64,000 bases of DNA from the NCBI GenBank assembly GCA_945910005.1, contig OX246737.1:85506496-85570495 (forward strand), written 5' to 3'. Each line of letters begins with the position of its first letter. Position 1 is the stretch's first letter. Below the pieces are notes generated by a model, which did no database searches, had not been told where the DNA came from, and worked only from the letters and a program-made list of their open reading frames with translations. This document shows positions 22,839-35,272 of the stretch, in pieces. The translations under genes and the position numbers were made by a program. This DNA comes from Isoperla grammatica. Its lineage: Eukaryota > Arthropoda > Insecta > Plecoptera > Perlodidae.

Positions 22839-22868
22839 TCATTATAAACGAGTTCACGCTAAACTGTT

Positions 22869-22995
22869 TATAAATAGCCAAGTGCTGCTGGCATCGCCGG
22901 ACAGTCCGCGGCTCATAAACGCAACAGACAGTTCTAAAGGATCTTTTGTGGAACGTTTGGCTGAAAGTGATCAGAGACATAAACATGGTAATGAG
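22869..22995 (+). promoter_or_regulatory. TATA promoter and possible first exon ending in ATG
   Basis: TATAAATA at 22869-22876 is followed about 110 bases later by AAACATGG (ATG at 22985-22987), a good start context. Directly after the ATG lies GTAATGAGT, close to the splice-donor consensus. This fits a gene whose first exon is 5' UTR plus only the start codon. The interval is stop-poor and GC-richer than its surroundings. No second exon was identified, so this remains a candidate. Confidence 0.3.
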
Positions 22996-23184
22996 TAACT
23001 AAAGTAGTGTGTGTAGTGTGTATTAGTGTAACTAATAACTGACAACTTCGGAGAGTCCTGATGGGCTCGTTGAGTCGTTTAGCTGGTCTAATATTGGACA
23101 AGGTCACGGTATATACCTCGAAAAACTTAACTTACGTGCAATACCGGTTATCATCGTTTTCTAAAACATGCTTCATAAGCGATA

Positions 23185-23600
23185 GTGGCAGGTTCAGTAT
23201 AGTAGGCCAGGACTAAGAGGCTCAAACTCGGGAGGTTGCCAGTTCGATTTTCGCCACACCAATTCCGAATGAAGGTATGACAATGTTTTCCTTAGCCATG
23301 AGGCGAGAACATTCCTTCAAACTATTCAAATCTAGTTAAGGTTGCTAACAAACATTCATAATACATTTGTTTCGAGGAATACGTGTTATAGGGTGCGTGC
23401 ACACCAGCTTTGCCTGATATGCTCCTTTCCAGGCTCTTCGGGTGACCGTTAGAACGTCCGAGTATGACTCAACTCAAACCCTCCATTTACCTTTACGACT
23501 GAGGCAAACCTCTCAGTCAGGATTACTGTTGGCCGGAATCGAACCGGTGACCTCCCGAATTAGTCTCGCGTCGTGTTACTGCTGAGCCCTCTCTATCCGT
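23185..23600. mobile_element. Two SINE heads in inverted orientation (family A)
   Basis: Plus strand at about 23215-23262: AACTCGGGAGGTTGCCAGTT followed by CGATTTTCGCC. Minus strand at about 23525-23590: GGCTCAGCAGTAACACG (A box) and AATTCGGGAGGTCACCGGTT followed by CGATTCCGGCC (B box). The two heads are clearly related and face each other across about 260 bp of SINE-like body. Either two insertions met tail to tail, or this is an inverted dimer. Confidence 0.55.
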
Positions 23601-25136
23601 AAATTACTTTCCCTCGACCACAAGCCTGTAATATCACATATCAAGCCCTATTATCGCAAGTCGCAACAGACTAGGTTTTTATTTTATTTCTGTGAGGATT
23701 ATTAGAATTCAGTCTGACATTCTTCGCGAGGCTGCTGCGCACGTGTTTATATCGGGGGATGAAAACTGACCAGAAAGAACTGACCTTCCTTTATATTGCC
23801 GAGAAATAATAGGCTTTAGCTTGAGGGTGTTTCATACAACACTATAATGATAGGCTCCCCGGGATCAGTATTTTTTGTACACTTTAACCTAGTTGATAAT
23901 GTGCCAAGATAAAAAATGCATGAGATTTTATTGAATAAGAAAGTGCGAGTAAAAATCTTCACGTAAAACAGTGACTGTCATTTCGTATAGTGATTTCCCT
24001 GTAAGAAAATATTTCCTTGTATGTAAAATATGTGCTGTTCAAAAATCAACAAATTTGAAGCAAGGGGAGCGGGGACAAATTTTGTTGGCGGAGAAAAATG
24101 CTCTAATGCAGTTTATTAAAAGTATTTGTGTCCTTGGTAGAAGAAATGAAAGATATCATTAAACATAAGTCTGAGCATACCTTTTGGAACTATATTTGAA
24201 ATTACTAAGACACGGACACACTTTTTGTAATCAAAAAACGTCACCTCACCTAACTGGTGGGTTTAGAGATGTATTTCAGGGCTCTCCAAGACTCGAAACC
24301 TGTTTCCACGGTAATTTATTTTCAATGATTTCTTCATGGGTCTATTATACCACAACAATGAATGTAGGCAATTGGCATACAGTATATGGGTAGTCAGTCT
24401 AAACATATTCCACCCATTTTCGTCTCACCTGGTCCTTCCAAATGGAGAATCGGCTATTACTGAACCTTACGCTGGCGCCCCCGGCAATAGAACAAGCATA
24501 GGACCCAGCAATGACCACTTGTACCCTCGTCATTTGACCGCAGAAACAGGTGCAGGTTTTGACCTCATCAATATCCTGTCCTCCTTCTTGTGCCACTGTG
24601 CATGGGAGCTGCAGACAAGGACAAGGCGGACTCGGGATATTTGGAGCGCTTTGTCGGCCGACTGCGAATAATGGTATTTATTTGAAAAAAATTGCGCAGC
24701 AAAGAAATGACCACACACATTGTTATTCTGAGTTTGTGGCGCCGACAGGGGGCCAGAAGCTACCTGCGTTTTAGTGGGAGCGACACAACCGACTTCAATC
24801 AGCAAGACGTATCAAGCATCGTATAAGTAGATCTCCACGTGTTACAATGAAATTAGGTATTAGTAAAAAGCGAAAGCGCATAATGACATAATTTACGTTA
24901 CAGTTCCATTGGCAGTATCTAAGCGTAAAAAATTGTTCCCTGTCAATTTTGAGTTTTGTGGAAATTTGCCCTTTTTACAAAATTGTATTGCTACGTTCTT
25001 TTGATTTGGGATAATAAGCCCATAGTAACTTTTTTAAACAGAATATGCTCACACGTTCGTAGCATTTCCATTTCATGCATAAGTACACATTGACAATTTC
25101 AATTTGACATAGAAATACTTTCTGGTACCGGTAATA
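23601..25136. other. Unique intergenic sequence
   Basis: No supported gene. A 111-codon plus-strand frame (24336-24671) and overlapping frames on the other strand show no family resemblance; the block 24420-24760 is GC-richer than its flanks. Confidence 0.35.
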
Positions 25137-25473
25137 GGGGCCTTTACACGTACATTCTTGCGCACGGGATTCGTTGTCGTGCGTTCTTTCCTGCAGGTAA
25201 AACTGTCCGTGCCTTGCAAGGGAAAGAACATCGTGAATCATCTGAACACTCCGAACACTCCACGCGCCACGCAAAAGTGTGGTAAAGACGAAGGGATTGG
25301 CATTTACACGCACACTCTTGAACGCGCGCTTTCGTTTCCCTGCGGAGCGTGATGCAGTTTTAGACACCACACTCTTGCGCGGCGCTCCAACCCACGGTTT
25401 TGCGCGCTGTCTTTCCTCTGCACAAGAACGCGACACGCAAGCGTGCGCGCAAGAGTGTACGTGTAAAGGCCGC
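25137..25473. mobile_element. 337-bp inverted-repeat element with 5-bp duplication
   Basis: TIRs: left starts GGGGCCTTTACACGTACATT, the inverse of the right starts GCGGCCTTTACACGTACACT, and both continue CTTGCGC. TAATA flanks both sides (25132-25136 and 25474-25478). The interior repeats TIR-like pieces (TTTACACGCACACTCTTG near 25301, CACACTCTTGCGCG near 25369). No transposase. A MITE of unassigned superfamily. Confidence 0.8.
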
Positions 25474-25691
25474 TAATATGTGTATGTTCAAGCATAATAA
25501 GGACAACAATTACTCATTATTATTGATGATTCCTATAATCCTACACTACTTGTTTGAATACTGTCTTGGACAATGGTCATGGATCTCGCGTAGCGTTCTT
25601 TTATCTCGATGTTTCATCCACACATCTCTCACGTAGCATAGAACATTTTATTAAAAAAATATGCCACATTAAGCCCATGAATATTACTTTA

Positions 25692-26027
25692 TTATGCCAA
25701 TATCCGATGACGTGTCCCACCTTCAAATGATTTGACAAGTGATGAACATTTATTTGAAAATTTCAAAACATTTTGTGATGTTTGAAACATTAACTCATCC
25801 TTCTTGTTCCCAAAAGGTGCGACTGAAACAGAGACAAAAACGTACAAGGACGTGATAACGAATCCGACGCAAAGCGACACTCGGCCGTAGGTTCGAAACT
25901 GTGGAACAAGATCACGGGACATCTTGGCAAGGTATTTTTTGAAAATATTGTTTTCAAGGCAAGAATGTCGAGGTACTTTTTGGTTGCGTGTTATTTTTTG
26001 AGTTGTGATTTTACTAAAGACGTTCAC
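25692..26027 (-). CDS. 111-codon open frame with one hydrophobic segment
   Basis: Starts MNVFSKITTQKITRNQKVPR. A hydrophobic stretch, LCVGFVITSLYVFVSVSVA, at about residues 52-70 could be a membrane helix, followed by a charged C-terminal part. No family recognised and no splice or promoter evidence. Confidence 0.14.
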   Translation of the reverse strand: MNVFSKITTQKITRNQKVPRHSCLENNIFKKYLAKMSRDLVPQFRTYGRVSLCVGFVITSLYVFVSVSVAPFGNKKDELMFQTSQNVLKFSNKCSSLVKSFEGGTRHRILA

Positions 26028-26271
26028 AACTATACTTTTTTAACTGTGATAAATTGCATTTATGTTAATTTGCAATGGATTAATGTTCACTTTAATCGCA
26101 ATACATACAATTTAAAATAAATCATGTCCCTCCGAAATGGAAATATTGAATTGGCTACCTGTTTGGTATAATTTATCTCTACAATGATAATTTGTACATC
26201 ATGAAACGTCCAATGATGTTCGTTTAGCTTTGGAATCACTTAAAATGAATTTAAATTTTTCTTCTTTCCAG

Positions 26272-26363
26272 GTAAAAAACTCCAACGACTCCAACGCCAG
26301 CTATTGAAAACGTGCCAATTTTTCAGAATGTTTGTCGGTACCCAAAATTTGAAGGAATACTAA
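26272..26363 (+). CDS. Possible terminal exon after a strong splice acceptor
   Basis: TTTTTCTTCTTTCCAG at 26256-26271 is close to an ideal acceptor. The following frame reads KKLQRLQRQLLKTCQFFRMF then VGTQNLKEY and stops (TAA at 26361-26363). The first part is amphipathic and coiled-coil-like. No upstream exon was found, and the family is unknown. Confidence 0.22.
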
Positions 26364-26372
26364 ACGTGTGGA

Positions 26373-26389
26373 GGGGGGGGGGGGGGGGG
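26373..26389. repeat. Poly-G run
   Basis: Seventeen consecutive G in a GA-rich context. It may cause assembly or replication slippage. Confidence 0.9.
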
Positions 26390-26899
26390 TTAGCGGAGGG
26401 TGGAAAGAAGGAGTAATTTTTCACGTGGATCCGGTTGGGATTTAGTATCACTAAGACTAAATAGAGCCCGGATCTACGTGAAAAATTTCCCCCTTTTCCC
26501 CAACAAACACGTCTAATTTTAGTCCAGGCGTTTATTAACACGATTGCACTTAATATTTATGAGAGCAATGTTATAATTAATTATTAATTTATGTTGCGAA
26601 AATGAAAACAATGATACTAATATATTATACCTTGTACTGCTTTGATAGTTGACGACTGATGGAAAACAATTACTCCTGTAAACCTGTATAAAATATTAAA
26701 GTAAGGGCTTTCGTAGCCCGCGTTAATACTAATAAATGATTTAATAATATATTTATATTTAATAATACTAATTTATAATTTATAATTTATACTTATCTAT
26801 TACTGAATGGAAATATTTACTTAGTTATGATTGTCCATTCTTTGCTAACCAAACCCATCCCGATGCATAAATCAAGGTTTACCCCCCTCCCCTAAAACA

Positions 26900-27085
26900 A
26901 TTAACGCGAGTGCAGATGATGCGGTAAAGGAAGGAGACTTGTCTCATCAGTCAATGTGTCCTGGACCCCTCGCAGCGTCGGCACATCTCTCTCTGATGAG
27001 CCTCGCCACAAACAAGTCTGTATTTAGCCGCGCCCCCATCAGACATATGGAACCTTGTCAACCTGGCCGTTAACTTGTCAGGACA
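26900..27085. other. GC-rich island in AT-rich DNA
   Basis: A compact segment of balanced composition between AT-rich flanks, without open frame or repeat, containing CATATG (E-box type). It is the sort of island that can be a conserved regulatory element, but only comparison with relatives would show this. Confidence 0.2.
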
Positions 27086-28849
27086 ATATATATTTTACTT
27101 TTGTTGGGTTGGTCTCAAGAAATGTAGGTAACTATGACCAATTTTACTCTGCTTTTTACGATTATGATGAAATAAATACATTTGTATCTATAGTCTAATT
27201 AGACATACGTATTTTCATCAAATGTATTTTCTCTAAATTTAGTGTTAAGCGCCCTAACGCGTGACATTTTTATTGCATCTGGATGCAATTTTTTATAGTT
27301 CATGTATTGTCTCCATGCTGAAAGCACACATTTCCGTACGACGTCAAATAGATTAAAATTGCAGCAATATTGCATCTTATTGCATACAGTCAACCAATGG
27401 GTGAACGATAAAATGTCGTTGAACTAGACGTAAGCGTAGACTGTCGACCTTCCATTTCTGCACCACTTCACTTTCTTATTTTCAAATATGTTCGGTTACA
27501 TTAATATGATTATGGATTGAAGGTTATCCTCCGCTACATGGGACCCAGATACATACTGAAGATAAACTTGGCAATATATAGCAATCATGTTCATGCACAT
27601 ACATAAAAGTACATTCGTTGTGTTTAACTTTGAAGACAGTCGGTCACAGCTTTATTGGAAGCCATTATTTGTTTACCAACCAACGAAATGTAAAGAAGTT
27701 CATAAGAAAAGATACGATACAATCACAAAACTGACATGTGGGTTTCCTAAAATCTTTGGAATCACACCCTGCTGAATGGGTCAATCAGCATCCCTCAAGG
27801 TCCGCTTGATCTCCGCCTAGCGGAGGCTCATCAAGCTCGCAAGTTGTGAGTTCGACGAGAGTTCGACAAATCTTAAACGTTTTTAAAATTAAAAGTCTGC
27901 TACTTTTAGTTACATTTCAATCAATTTAATTATGGCCTATAATTTTCTAATCAATTAATGAGCTAAATGAGTCGCTTCTGAAGTCTCATCAACAAGATTA
28001 AGCATATGTAAATGTTATATTTTTACGCCGTAATCAGGTTTATATTGGAAATGAATGTGTAATTAATTGTTAATTATTGATGAATAATTAAAATATTGCA
28101 AGGTTTACAGAAATTAATTAATTAACATCAAATAAATAGATTGTATATTGAGTAGCCTTCGAAATTATCAATCTCTGATCATAAAAATAAAAGTTAAAGG
28201 CTATAATTAATTGAATACTGATATTAATATTATTATTAATTTGATGTTTAGTTTGACGCAAACTATAATACTAATAATCACATTTTTACTTAATTCTACT
28301 ATTTAACTTTGCAACACGCCTGTTGTGTCAGTAATAGCCGAATACCTATATAAATTATTGATTAGTGATATAATTAGTATAAATATTAGATAACGCTGTG
28401 AAGTAACGTACACAATAGTATTTATTTCCAACAATTTCCTACTAGAACCAGTGATTAGTTAAAGTGTGTTACATTATGTTCTTTATAGCAAATACCGGTA
28501 ATCTTAATTATGTACAAATATAATTGTGTCATGTAGGCGCATTTGTACTGACATATTCTGAACTGAACGTGAAAAAGTGTTTATCTTACATAATATGGGC
28601 TTATTTGTCTATAGTGTCGTCGTGTTAGCATTTCATTTCTCAGTAGGCCTATGATTATATGAAGGTTATTGTAAATATTACACACGTCAAGTTCCCAGTT
28701 CGCTACAGCATTGTCTTCTTCTTGTTGTGTTGCCTTTAGCCCGTTATTGGCGTAATACTATGCTTCAAGTCCAATTAGTCTATATCATTAGTGGTTATGT
28801 GTTTAATTATATTAGTATGTCCACTATATTATTATATTCACTGGATTAT
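27086..28849. other. AT-rich unique sequence
   Basis: No gene recognised. Around 27795-27870 there is a small hairpin (CTCCGCCTAGCGGAG) followed by GAGTTCGACGAGAG, which may be a decayed tRNA-like SINE head. 27900-28450 is very AT-rich. Confidence 0.35.
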
Positions 28850-29024
28850 TATTATTATGTTTATGTAAATATCGATCTTGGATTGGTTATCGCTCACTCG
28901 TCGATGGTGTTCGAAGCCTGCAGGGTTGGTTCAGTCACTTTCAATTAAAGTCCCCCACTGCAAATCAGTTTAGTTACTGAGTGGGTAGACTCTAAATGTG
29001 AATTTATTTATTTTTATTTATTTA
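28850..29024 (+). mobile_element. SINE family B, 3' portion
   Basis: Matches the inverse of 44098-44255: GATTGGTTATCGCTCACTCG, GCAGGGTTGGTTCAGTCACT in the variant seen here, CCCCCACTGCAAATCAGTTT and GGGTAGACTCTAAATGTGAA, ending in a TTTA-rich tail. It lacks the tRNA-like head, so it is 5'-truncated. Confidence 0.75.
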
Positions 29025-32005
29025 AGTTCCTATATTGTATTGTTGTGTTGTTCTGAAAGAGCTCCCTCTATTCATAGAGTAAAAACCAAACTTTATAATC
29101 TCAGCTTATAGTTTGCATTTACTTGCTTTGCGAATTAGTTGACGAAGGACTTAGTATTTTCAACACAGAGTATACCTCCCTTCATAGCTGAAATTAATTT
29201 ACAATCTACAAACGAACATTAATATTATACACATAATGGAATGCTTACAGATGCATAATCAAGTTGGCTTTTATTACTGTATTATGGCTCGGGTTTAAAA
29301 AGTATTCGGAGGCTAGGCTACACAACCTTTACGACCGAAACTCCTTGAGGTATCATAATAATTTAAAAATTGGTAAAATATGACTGTGCGATGAAAATTG
29401 TATAATGAAATTATATGAATCTAAAAGACTATAACTTATGTTCAACGCATTATGTAAATATAGTATTATCGGTGTCTGGTGGTATTGCTACAACTTTTTA
29501 ACCACGCTTAAGTACACTTTTCAGTATAACTAATACACGCTATTTTTAAAGTATGCTGAGTTCTACGTTCAACTGCATTTAGGTTCATTATATAGAGAAG
29601 TAAATTAATTAATTATTTGGTTAGTTAGTATGAGAAGGCATTTGAGATACGGAAACAGAATAAGTATATACAAAAAAAAACGAGAGTGAAAGATTAATTT
29701 ATTAGCACTCAGTCTTCTTGCAAGATTAATGACTGCCTAAGTGACCATCGTTGCTACAATATATATGGTAACGCATAACTATTATTACATTTTAAATTTG
29801 AATAACATGTTTAAAAAGGAACTATATTGTCGTTTCTAAATTAACCAAGCCTTATTTTTTATATAAGGATGATTTTAGGTAGGTTGATTGTATGTTTTTG
29901 TACGCCTATTATGCATATATAAGATAGGTCTAAAAATATATTGTAGTCGGCCTATATCATCAAATCAAATGTAAAGAGAGATCGACAATATCGACTGTTT
30001 TTACAATTCACTAGAGTTCGTCAGTAGTTGATTTAACACCCAACCTTGCGAGAATAATTCAAATATTGTATTCACTTACTAGCAGTTAATTTCAAATATG
30101 AGACGATAGACCAATTTGTACTTGTAATTCATGCAAAATTGCCAATACTTAATAGCCCAGTGATACAACTGTATTTCAATTGAACCTAGACCGTGACACC
30201 AACATGACATCTTATAATTTATTAATTTAAAATATTCTCCCCGCCAACGTCTCGAATGCTACATGACATCTCTATTATATGAAGCCAAGTATTGTCAGTT
30301 ACAAATTGCAACGCACCCAGCGACATAAACAAACATAGGAATTATGCATACATTTTGGGCATAATAATATGCGTTGTAAATGTGATTGTGTTTTGGTACA
30401 TGTACGGAACACCTTGTATCCCAGGGCGTGAGTAACTTGCCTTCATCCCGCTTCTACGGTATTCAAAACACAGGGCCAAGAATGTCATGTTTAAACGTGT
30501 CCGCCTAATTGTATAGACACTGAAATGTGTACACAATCAGTCCTAGGGTTGTAGTAACCACGGCAGTTGTCACAGACTTTCATGATGGAACAATTTACAT
30601 AAGGCATCTTCAGAGGCCTTGGTGCGTTGGTTTGTTAAACAGAAATGTAAGCTTCTTTTTAGCTGTAGTTTAAGTTGGTCATCATCATGAACATTTCAGC
30701 AGAAATAATAAATGCAGTAAAAGATTATTCAATGTTAAAACAAATTCAAAAGCAAACACCTGAAATTATTACTAGCATTGTTATACTTTTTTAAGTTATA
30801 TTTAAAAATGAATGGCGATAAACTGTCTTTTGAGATTTGTATAGGAACTACATTTTAGAATTAGGATAGGATAGAATGAGGAATTGCATTTTTTTTACAA
30901 TTTAGCTAAAGATACATCAAGTCACTTTTATATGCCTACAGTTCGCGTGCGTAGATCAATGTAACACCAAAATAATGTATCATGTACCATGCAGCGAAAA
31001 GTTATCAAATAGAAGGAAAGTTTATATGAAATAATTATTAAAGTTTTTAATTACTGTGAAATTAAATTAACATTACATTTTTAAGTGTGTAGCATTAACG
31101 TAACAGCAAACAAATCTTAGGAAAATTTTGTAACGTTCTCCTTGTAATGCTAATTGACAACAAAATTGCATAACAAAGGTAATTTTACTCGCATTATCAA
31201 AACTAGCACAGTACCACATGACTATTCATATTCTTGTTGGTTTTGTCTCCAAAGCTCAGCCAAACACAATTGTTATACTTAGATTATTGGTCGAAAGTAT
31301 TCAAATATTTTAATTATTAATATCCAACTTTTGTTTTACTATATTAGCGAAGAATAAAGTGTGCATATACCTGAAGGCTGCCGGTATAATTCAAACATAA
31401 AATGTTAAGCAAAACATACATGGAAACTTGATAACTAACTAGTAAGCGCAATAAATAATACAAAGCATTCGCATTACCGTCATTACGATCAGCTGGAATA
31501 CTTCTCCATCAAGTATTATTTTAAAATACGTCTTATTGATTAATGAAACGAAAAGCTGCTAAGTGAGCTTGAAAACTATAAATTAAGAAACGCTTAACAT
31601 TTTGAATGTAGGTTTGAAAACGAAATAATATAATTCAAACAATCTAATGAATACATTCAAATTCAATATTTAAATAATTGATTACATTGGCAAAAAAGGG
31701 TGATGTATTGTTATTGATATTGTATTGAAGAAACACACTGACAAATATAACACAATATTTCAGCCAGCCTCAACCAACATGAAATGATTACAACGTACTG
31801 GCCACAGAGCCACAGGATATCTTGACAATGACGATTGTATCGGAACAGTAAAAAACGACCCATTAAAAATCATGAACTTAAAAATATGTGATCGTGTTGC
31901 AACACAGACACATCTCATTTTCAGGCCGTGTGATTTTCAATGGCCACAGAGAAGATAAGAATAAAGAGATGAATTATTGTTATTGAGGGTGGTGTTGTGG
32001 TGTGC
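29025..32005. other. AT-rich gene-poor stretch
   Basis: About 3 kb of very AT-rich sequence. All open frames are short. No repeats, RNA genes or splice-supported exons were found. Confidence 0.4.
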
Positions 32006-32027
32006 GGGGGGGGGGGGGGGGGGGGGG
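32006..32027. repeat. Poly-G run
   Basis: Twenty-two consecutive G, preceded by GTGGTGTTGTGGTGTG. A strong quadruplex-type sequence and a likely sequencing trouble spot. Confidence 0.92.
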
Positions 32028-32283
32028 TCGTGGAATATTGTCCTGCTGCCAGTTGCCAGTATCACCGCTCTCGTGTACCGCCTCAACACAATGGTGCGAC
32101 AAAAAATAATGGTTAATGAATAATACGATTCAAGAAAGAGAACGGTTATAAGAATCAGGCGGTATGGAATTTTAAACGGCGATTTCGGCGTCACCCCGCG
32201 GTGCCTCAGACGATAACAAACGGGTCTCCCGACGACGGATGAGGGAACAATACATGAGAGCCTTTGTCACGCATGAGCACCAC

Positions 32284-32307
32284 AGGTGAGAGGTCACAAC
32301 TTGACCT
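32284..32307 (+). promoter_or_regulatory. Nuclear-receptor-type half-site cluster
   Basis: AGGTGA at 32284 and AGGTCA at 32291 form a direct repeat spaced by one base. The second half-site is followed after five bases by TGACCT at 32302. Three half-sites in 24 bases, in a GC-richer block (32170-32460). DR1 sites are classical targets of HNF4/RXR/COUP-type receptors; function here is inference. Confidence 0.25.
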
Positions 32308-32468
32308 TCCTTGCGTTCAGATCATTACAAGTCGATCGTATTTAGTCTCGAATCCGTCTCACGTCGATCGTGTCATATTTCGTCGAGACTCTTTGCGATG
32401 ATTCCAACGAAGATACATTCGTCGTTGTAGCGACTGAGTTGTGACCCATTGTCAGTTTAACAATCATG

Positions 32469-32699
<231 letters not shown>

Positions 32700-33066
32700 G
32701 ATTAGTAATTACACTGTATTTGTAATTCAGCTCCTCACTACCTTCCCATGATCATGCGACTAATATATGGAACGAAAGATGGAGAAATGGTGTAAGTTGT
32801 AAGGAATAATTCGTTATACTTGCTGATATCTGATGGTACGTTTAGTCCTTGGTATCGATCTCTAGGCAACTGCTAGCTATAGATGGTCTGGTTAGAATTA
32901 GATAAAGGATTATGTGAATAACGGAATAGGCCGCACAACAACGTGTTACGCCAAGCTATACAGGGTAAAGTAATGTGGGTCATAAATCGGTTCATGTTTT
33001 GTCAGCTTACTACTATCATAGTATACCAAATTGCCAACATAGGTGTATAATATTAATATTTATCTG

Positions 33067-33913
33067 CAGGGCGATTCTCTAAGGTCCATGGTAAATTTAA
33101 CGCCCGTTTTGGACGTTACGAGCCTTACCGCATTGAGTTAGCGATTCTCTACCGTGTTTTATCGACAAAGACCGTTACCACCTACGTTAAAAGTAGCGCG
33201 CTCCATACCCCTGCTTTCAGACGGGTGATATAAAAAAATATGACGGACTTTTCAAGCCGTCTCATGTTCACTTCAGCTTTTGAACTAAATGATTATAGAA
33301 ATTTGTTGTGTGTATCGATACAAATATACGATATTTATATTTTAAAATATGTGTGTTAGTAAGAAAATATAATTTGTAGTTATGTAACAAAAGTCTAGAA
33401 GTAATTTCATATCATAACCCTACTTTCCTAGTTTGGCCGTGCCGTCACGACAAGTCGGGTAGGCCTAGAACCCTAGGCCTAGTTCTAAGTTCAAACACTA
33501 GATTCGTTTGATTTGGCTACACCTTTTATACTCTTTGCACTCACTCCATGTTATTTCATGGGATACATGGCATAAAGTACAAAAGGTGCCGGTAAATCAA
33601 ACGAACCCTACTGCTGCAATAAGTGCAACAAGTGCAGAAGGTGTCCGGAAATCAAACGCACCCAATGGCAAACGTTCCATTTATTCACGCGTTGTCATTG
33701 GTTAACTTTCTATAGTGTACACAGCCGTCTCGAAAACATCCACAAACTAATATATAACAGGCGCTGCTCTGCTGCAACGGCTACGTCCTTTCGATACGGT
33801 TATCGAACGTTATGAGATGGTAGTTGGGAATCGCGCGGTAGCTTATCGTGTGGTAGGTTTAACACAATTGTCGTTAAAGTTAAATTTACCGCGCATCTTA
33901 GAGAATCGCCCTG
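33067..33913. mobile_element. 847-bp inverted-repeat element
   Basis: Left end CAGGGCGATTCTCTAAG, a six-base mismatch block, then GGTAAATTTAAC. The inverse of the right end reads the same 17 bases and the same 12. CTG flanks both sides, but the CTGCAG context makes the exact boundary ambiguous. A partial copy of the end (GCGATTCTCTACCG) lies inside at about 33142. The middle carries two further small inverted motifs (33461-33482 and 33502-33610). No transposase. Confidence 0.75.
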
Positions 33914-35016
33914 CTGGTCTTGTTGAGAGAAACTTTTGGAAGTATGTGTCGATTGTGTTGATGCGACTTACCGCGGCGGGACGTCGGCCATGATGGATGA
34001 AGTGCGCATGTCACTGGCCCTTGGGGGGTTCCCCTTATCGTCTAGCCATCGCAACCCATTGAATTGCGCGTGCGCGTGTGCACGCCTACATGCGGCGATG
34101 CCATTTGGAGGTTCTTGTCAACGGGCATTCCTTCATCCGTGGGCTTTATAAATTTCCATGGAAGCTTTTGTTGGACTTGACCTTTTAATATTTGAATGAA
34201 TGAAATATGCACATAGTTTCCAGGGCATAATTTAGCTGTGAATGCGATATTGGACATCAATGTGGCACGCAGGTGGATTTGTACAATACAGAAATAATTA
34301 AAAAAATAAACATTTCATATAATCTTATTTATGATTAAATCTCTTTAGTAAATTCAGAAAGAAGATTTCAGCATCCGTGATAAATTGTAACCGAAGCGTA
34401 ATAGCCAGCATGGGAATCTGTATTATAAATTCAGAAGCGAGCGCTTAGAATGGTCCCTACGGAAGTGTTATTACACCGAGGCAGGGGGCCGAAGTTTAGC
34501 TTCTCCGATGTCCATATGTCACGATGATTTGACAAAGCGCCATTACGAACACTGTCCTCAGACTAAGGTATCGTATCACGCCCTACGTACCAAAGGTAGG
34601 CGAGGCGAGGGGCACACTGACTAAACTTTCCTGCTCAAAATTTGTTGTCGTTTTCATGTGGCGAATGATTCATTGCGTGGATACAAGTTTTGGATGGCAT
34701 TGTAGAGCTGACCAACGTTGAAAATTAAAAATCCTACAAAAAAAAAATACATATGAATGGATATGTTGCGAGACAAAAAAGATGAGCGTGTGTCGTAAAG
34801 GTTGACAACGCTTTAAATCTCGCAGCAATAGACATAACCGTTAAAAAGAACTACACAAACCTCTATTACTGAAAATTGTGGCAATGGAAATATATTAAAA
34901 GCGGTAAGTTTATAGGTTTTGTCTAAACTAGCTGGTCGAAGCTGCTGGATTTTTTGGTGTATTTTCTAGACAGAATAAAATATGTCGTTTGCCAGTGGCG
35001 AGATAGGCTACTTTAC
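33914..35016. other. Unique sequence upstream of exon candidate
   Basis: No gene supported. 33930-34150 is GC-richer with short open frames only. Confidence 0.35.
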
Positions 35017-35272
35017 CTTCGGACGAGTCCAGTGAATCTCACAGCCTTGTGAAGTAGCTTTATGGCTTCCTTTGCATCTTCATCGCAGATATCAACACGC
35101 TTTAAATCTAAGGACCATAGAACGCTTACGTTATGTTGTATCCCTCCCTCTATTGATAAATTGTTTTTGAAGCAATGTCTTATATTATTGTGCATACACA
35201 CTTCTGTCAAAACTATGCTCATTAGCTTTACCCTTATCTTATCTTTGAGCTCTGTAAACTGCGGAACGTCTC
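35017..35272 (-). CDS. Candidate internal exon, weakly leucine-rich-repeat-like
   Basis: On the minus strand a T-rich ATATTTTAG acceptor precedes an open frame of about 85 codons. It starts RDVPQFTELKDKIRVKLMSI and includes SVLWSLDLKRVDICDEDAKE then AIKLLHKAVRFTGLV. It ends at CGAAG followed by GTAAAGT, a near-ideal donor. The frame crosses the donor into an immediate stop, as expected for an intron. The segment around LWSLDL...ICDEDAKEAIKLL has the L-x-x-L-x-L spacing of ribonuclease-inhibitor-type leucine-rich repeats found in NLR proteins; this is suggestive only. The rest of the gene was not found. Confidence 0.35.
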
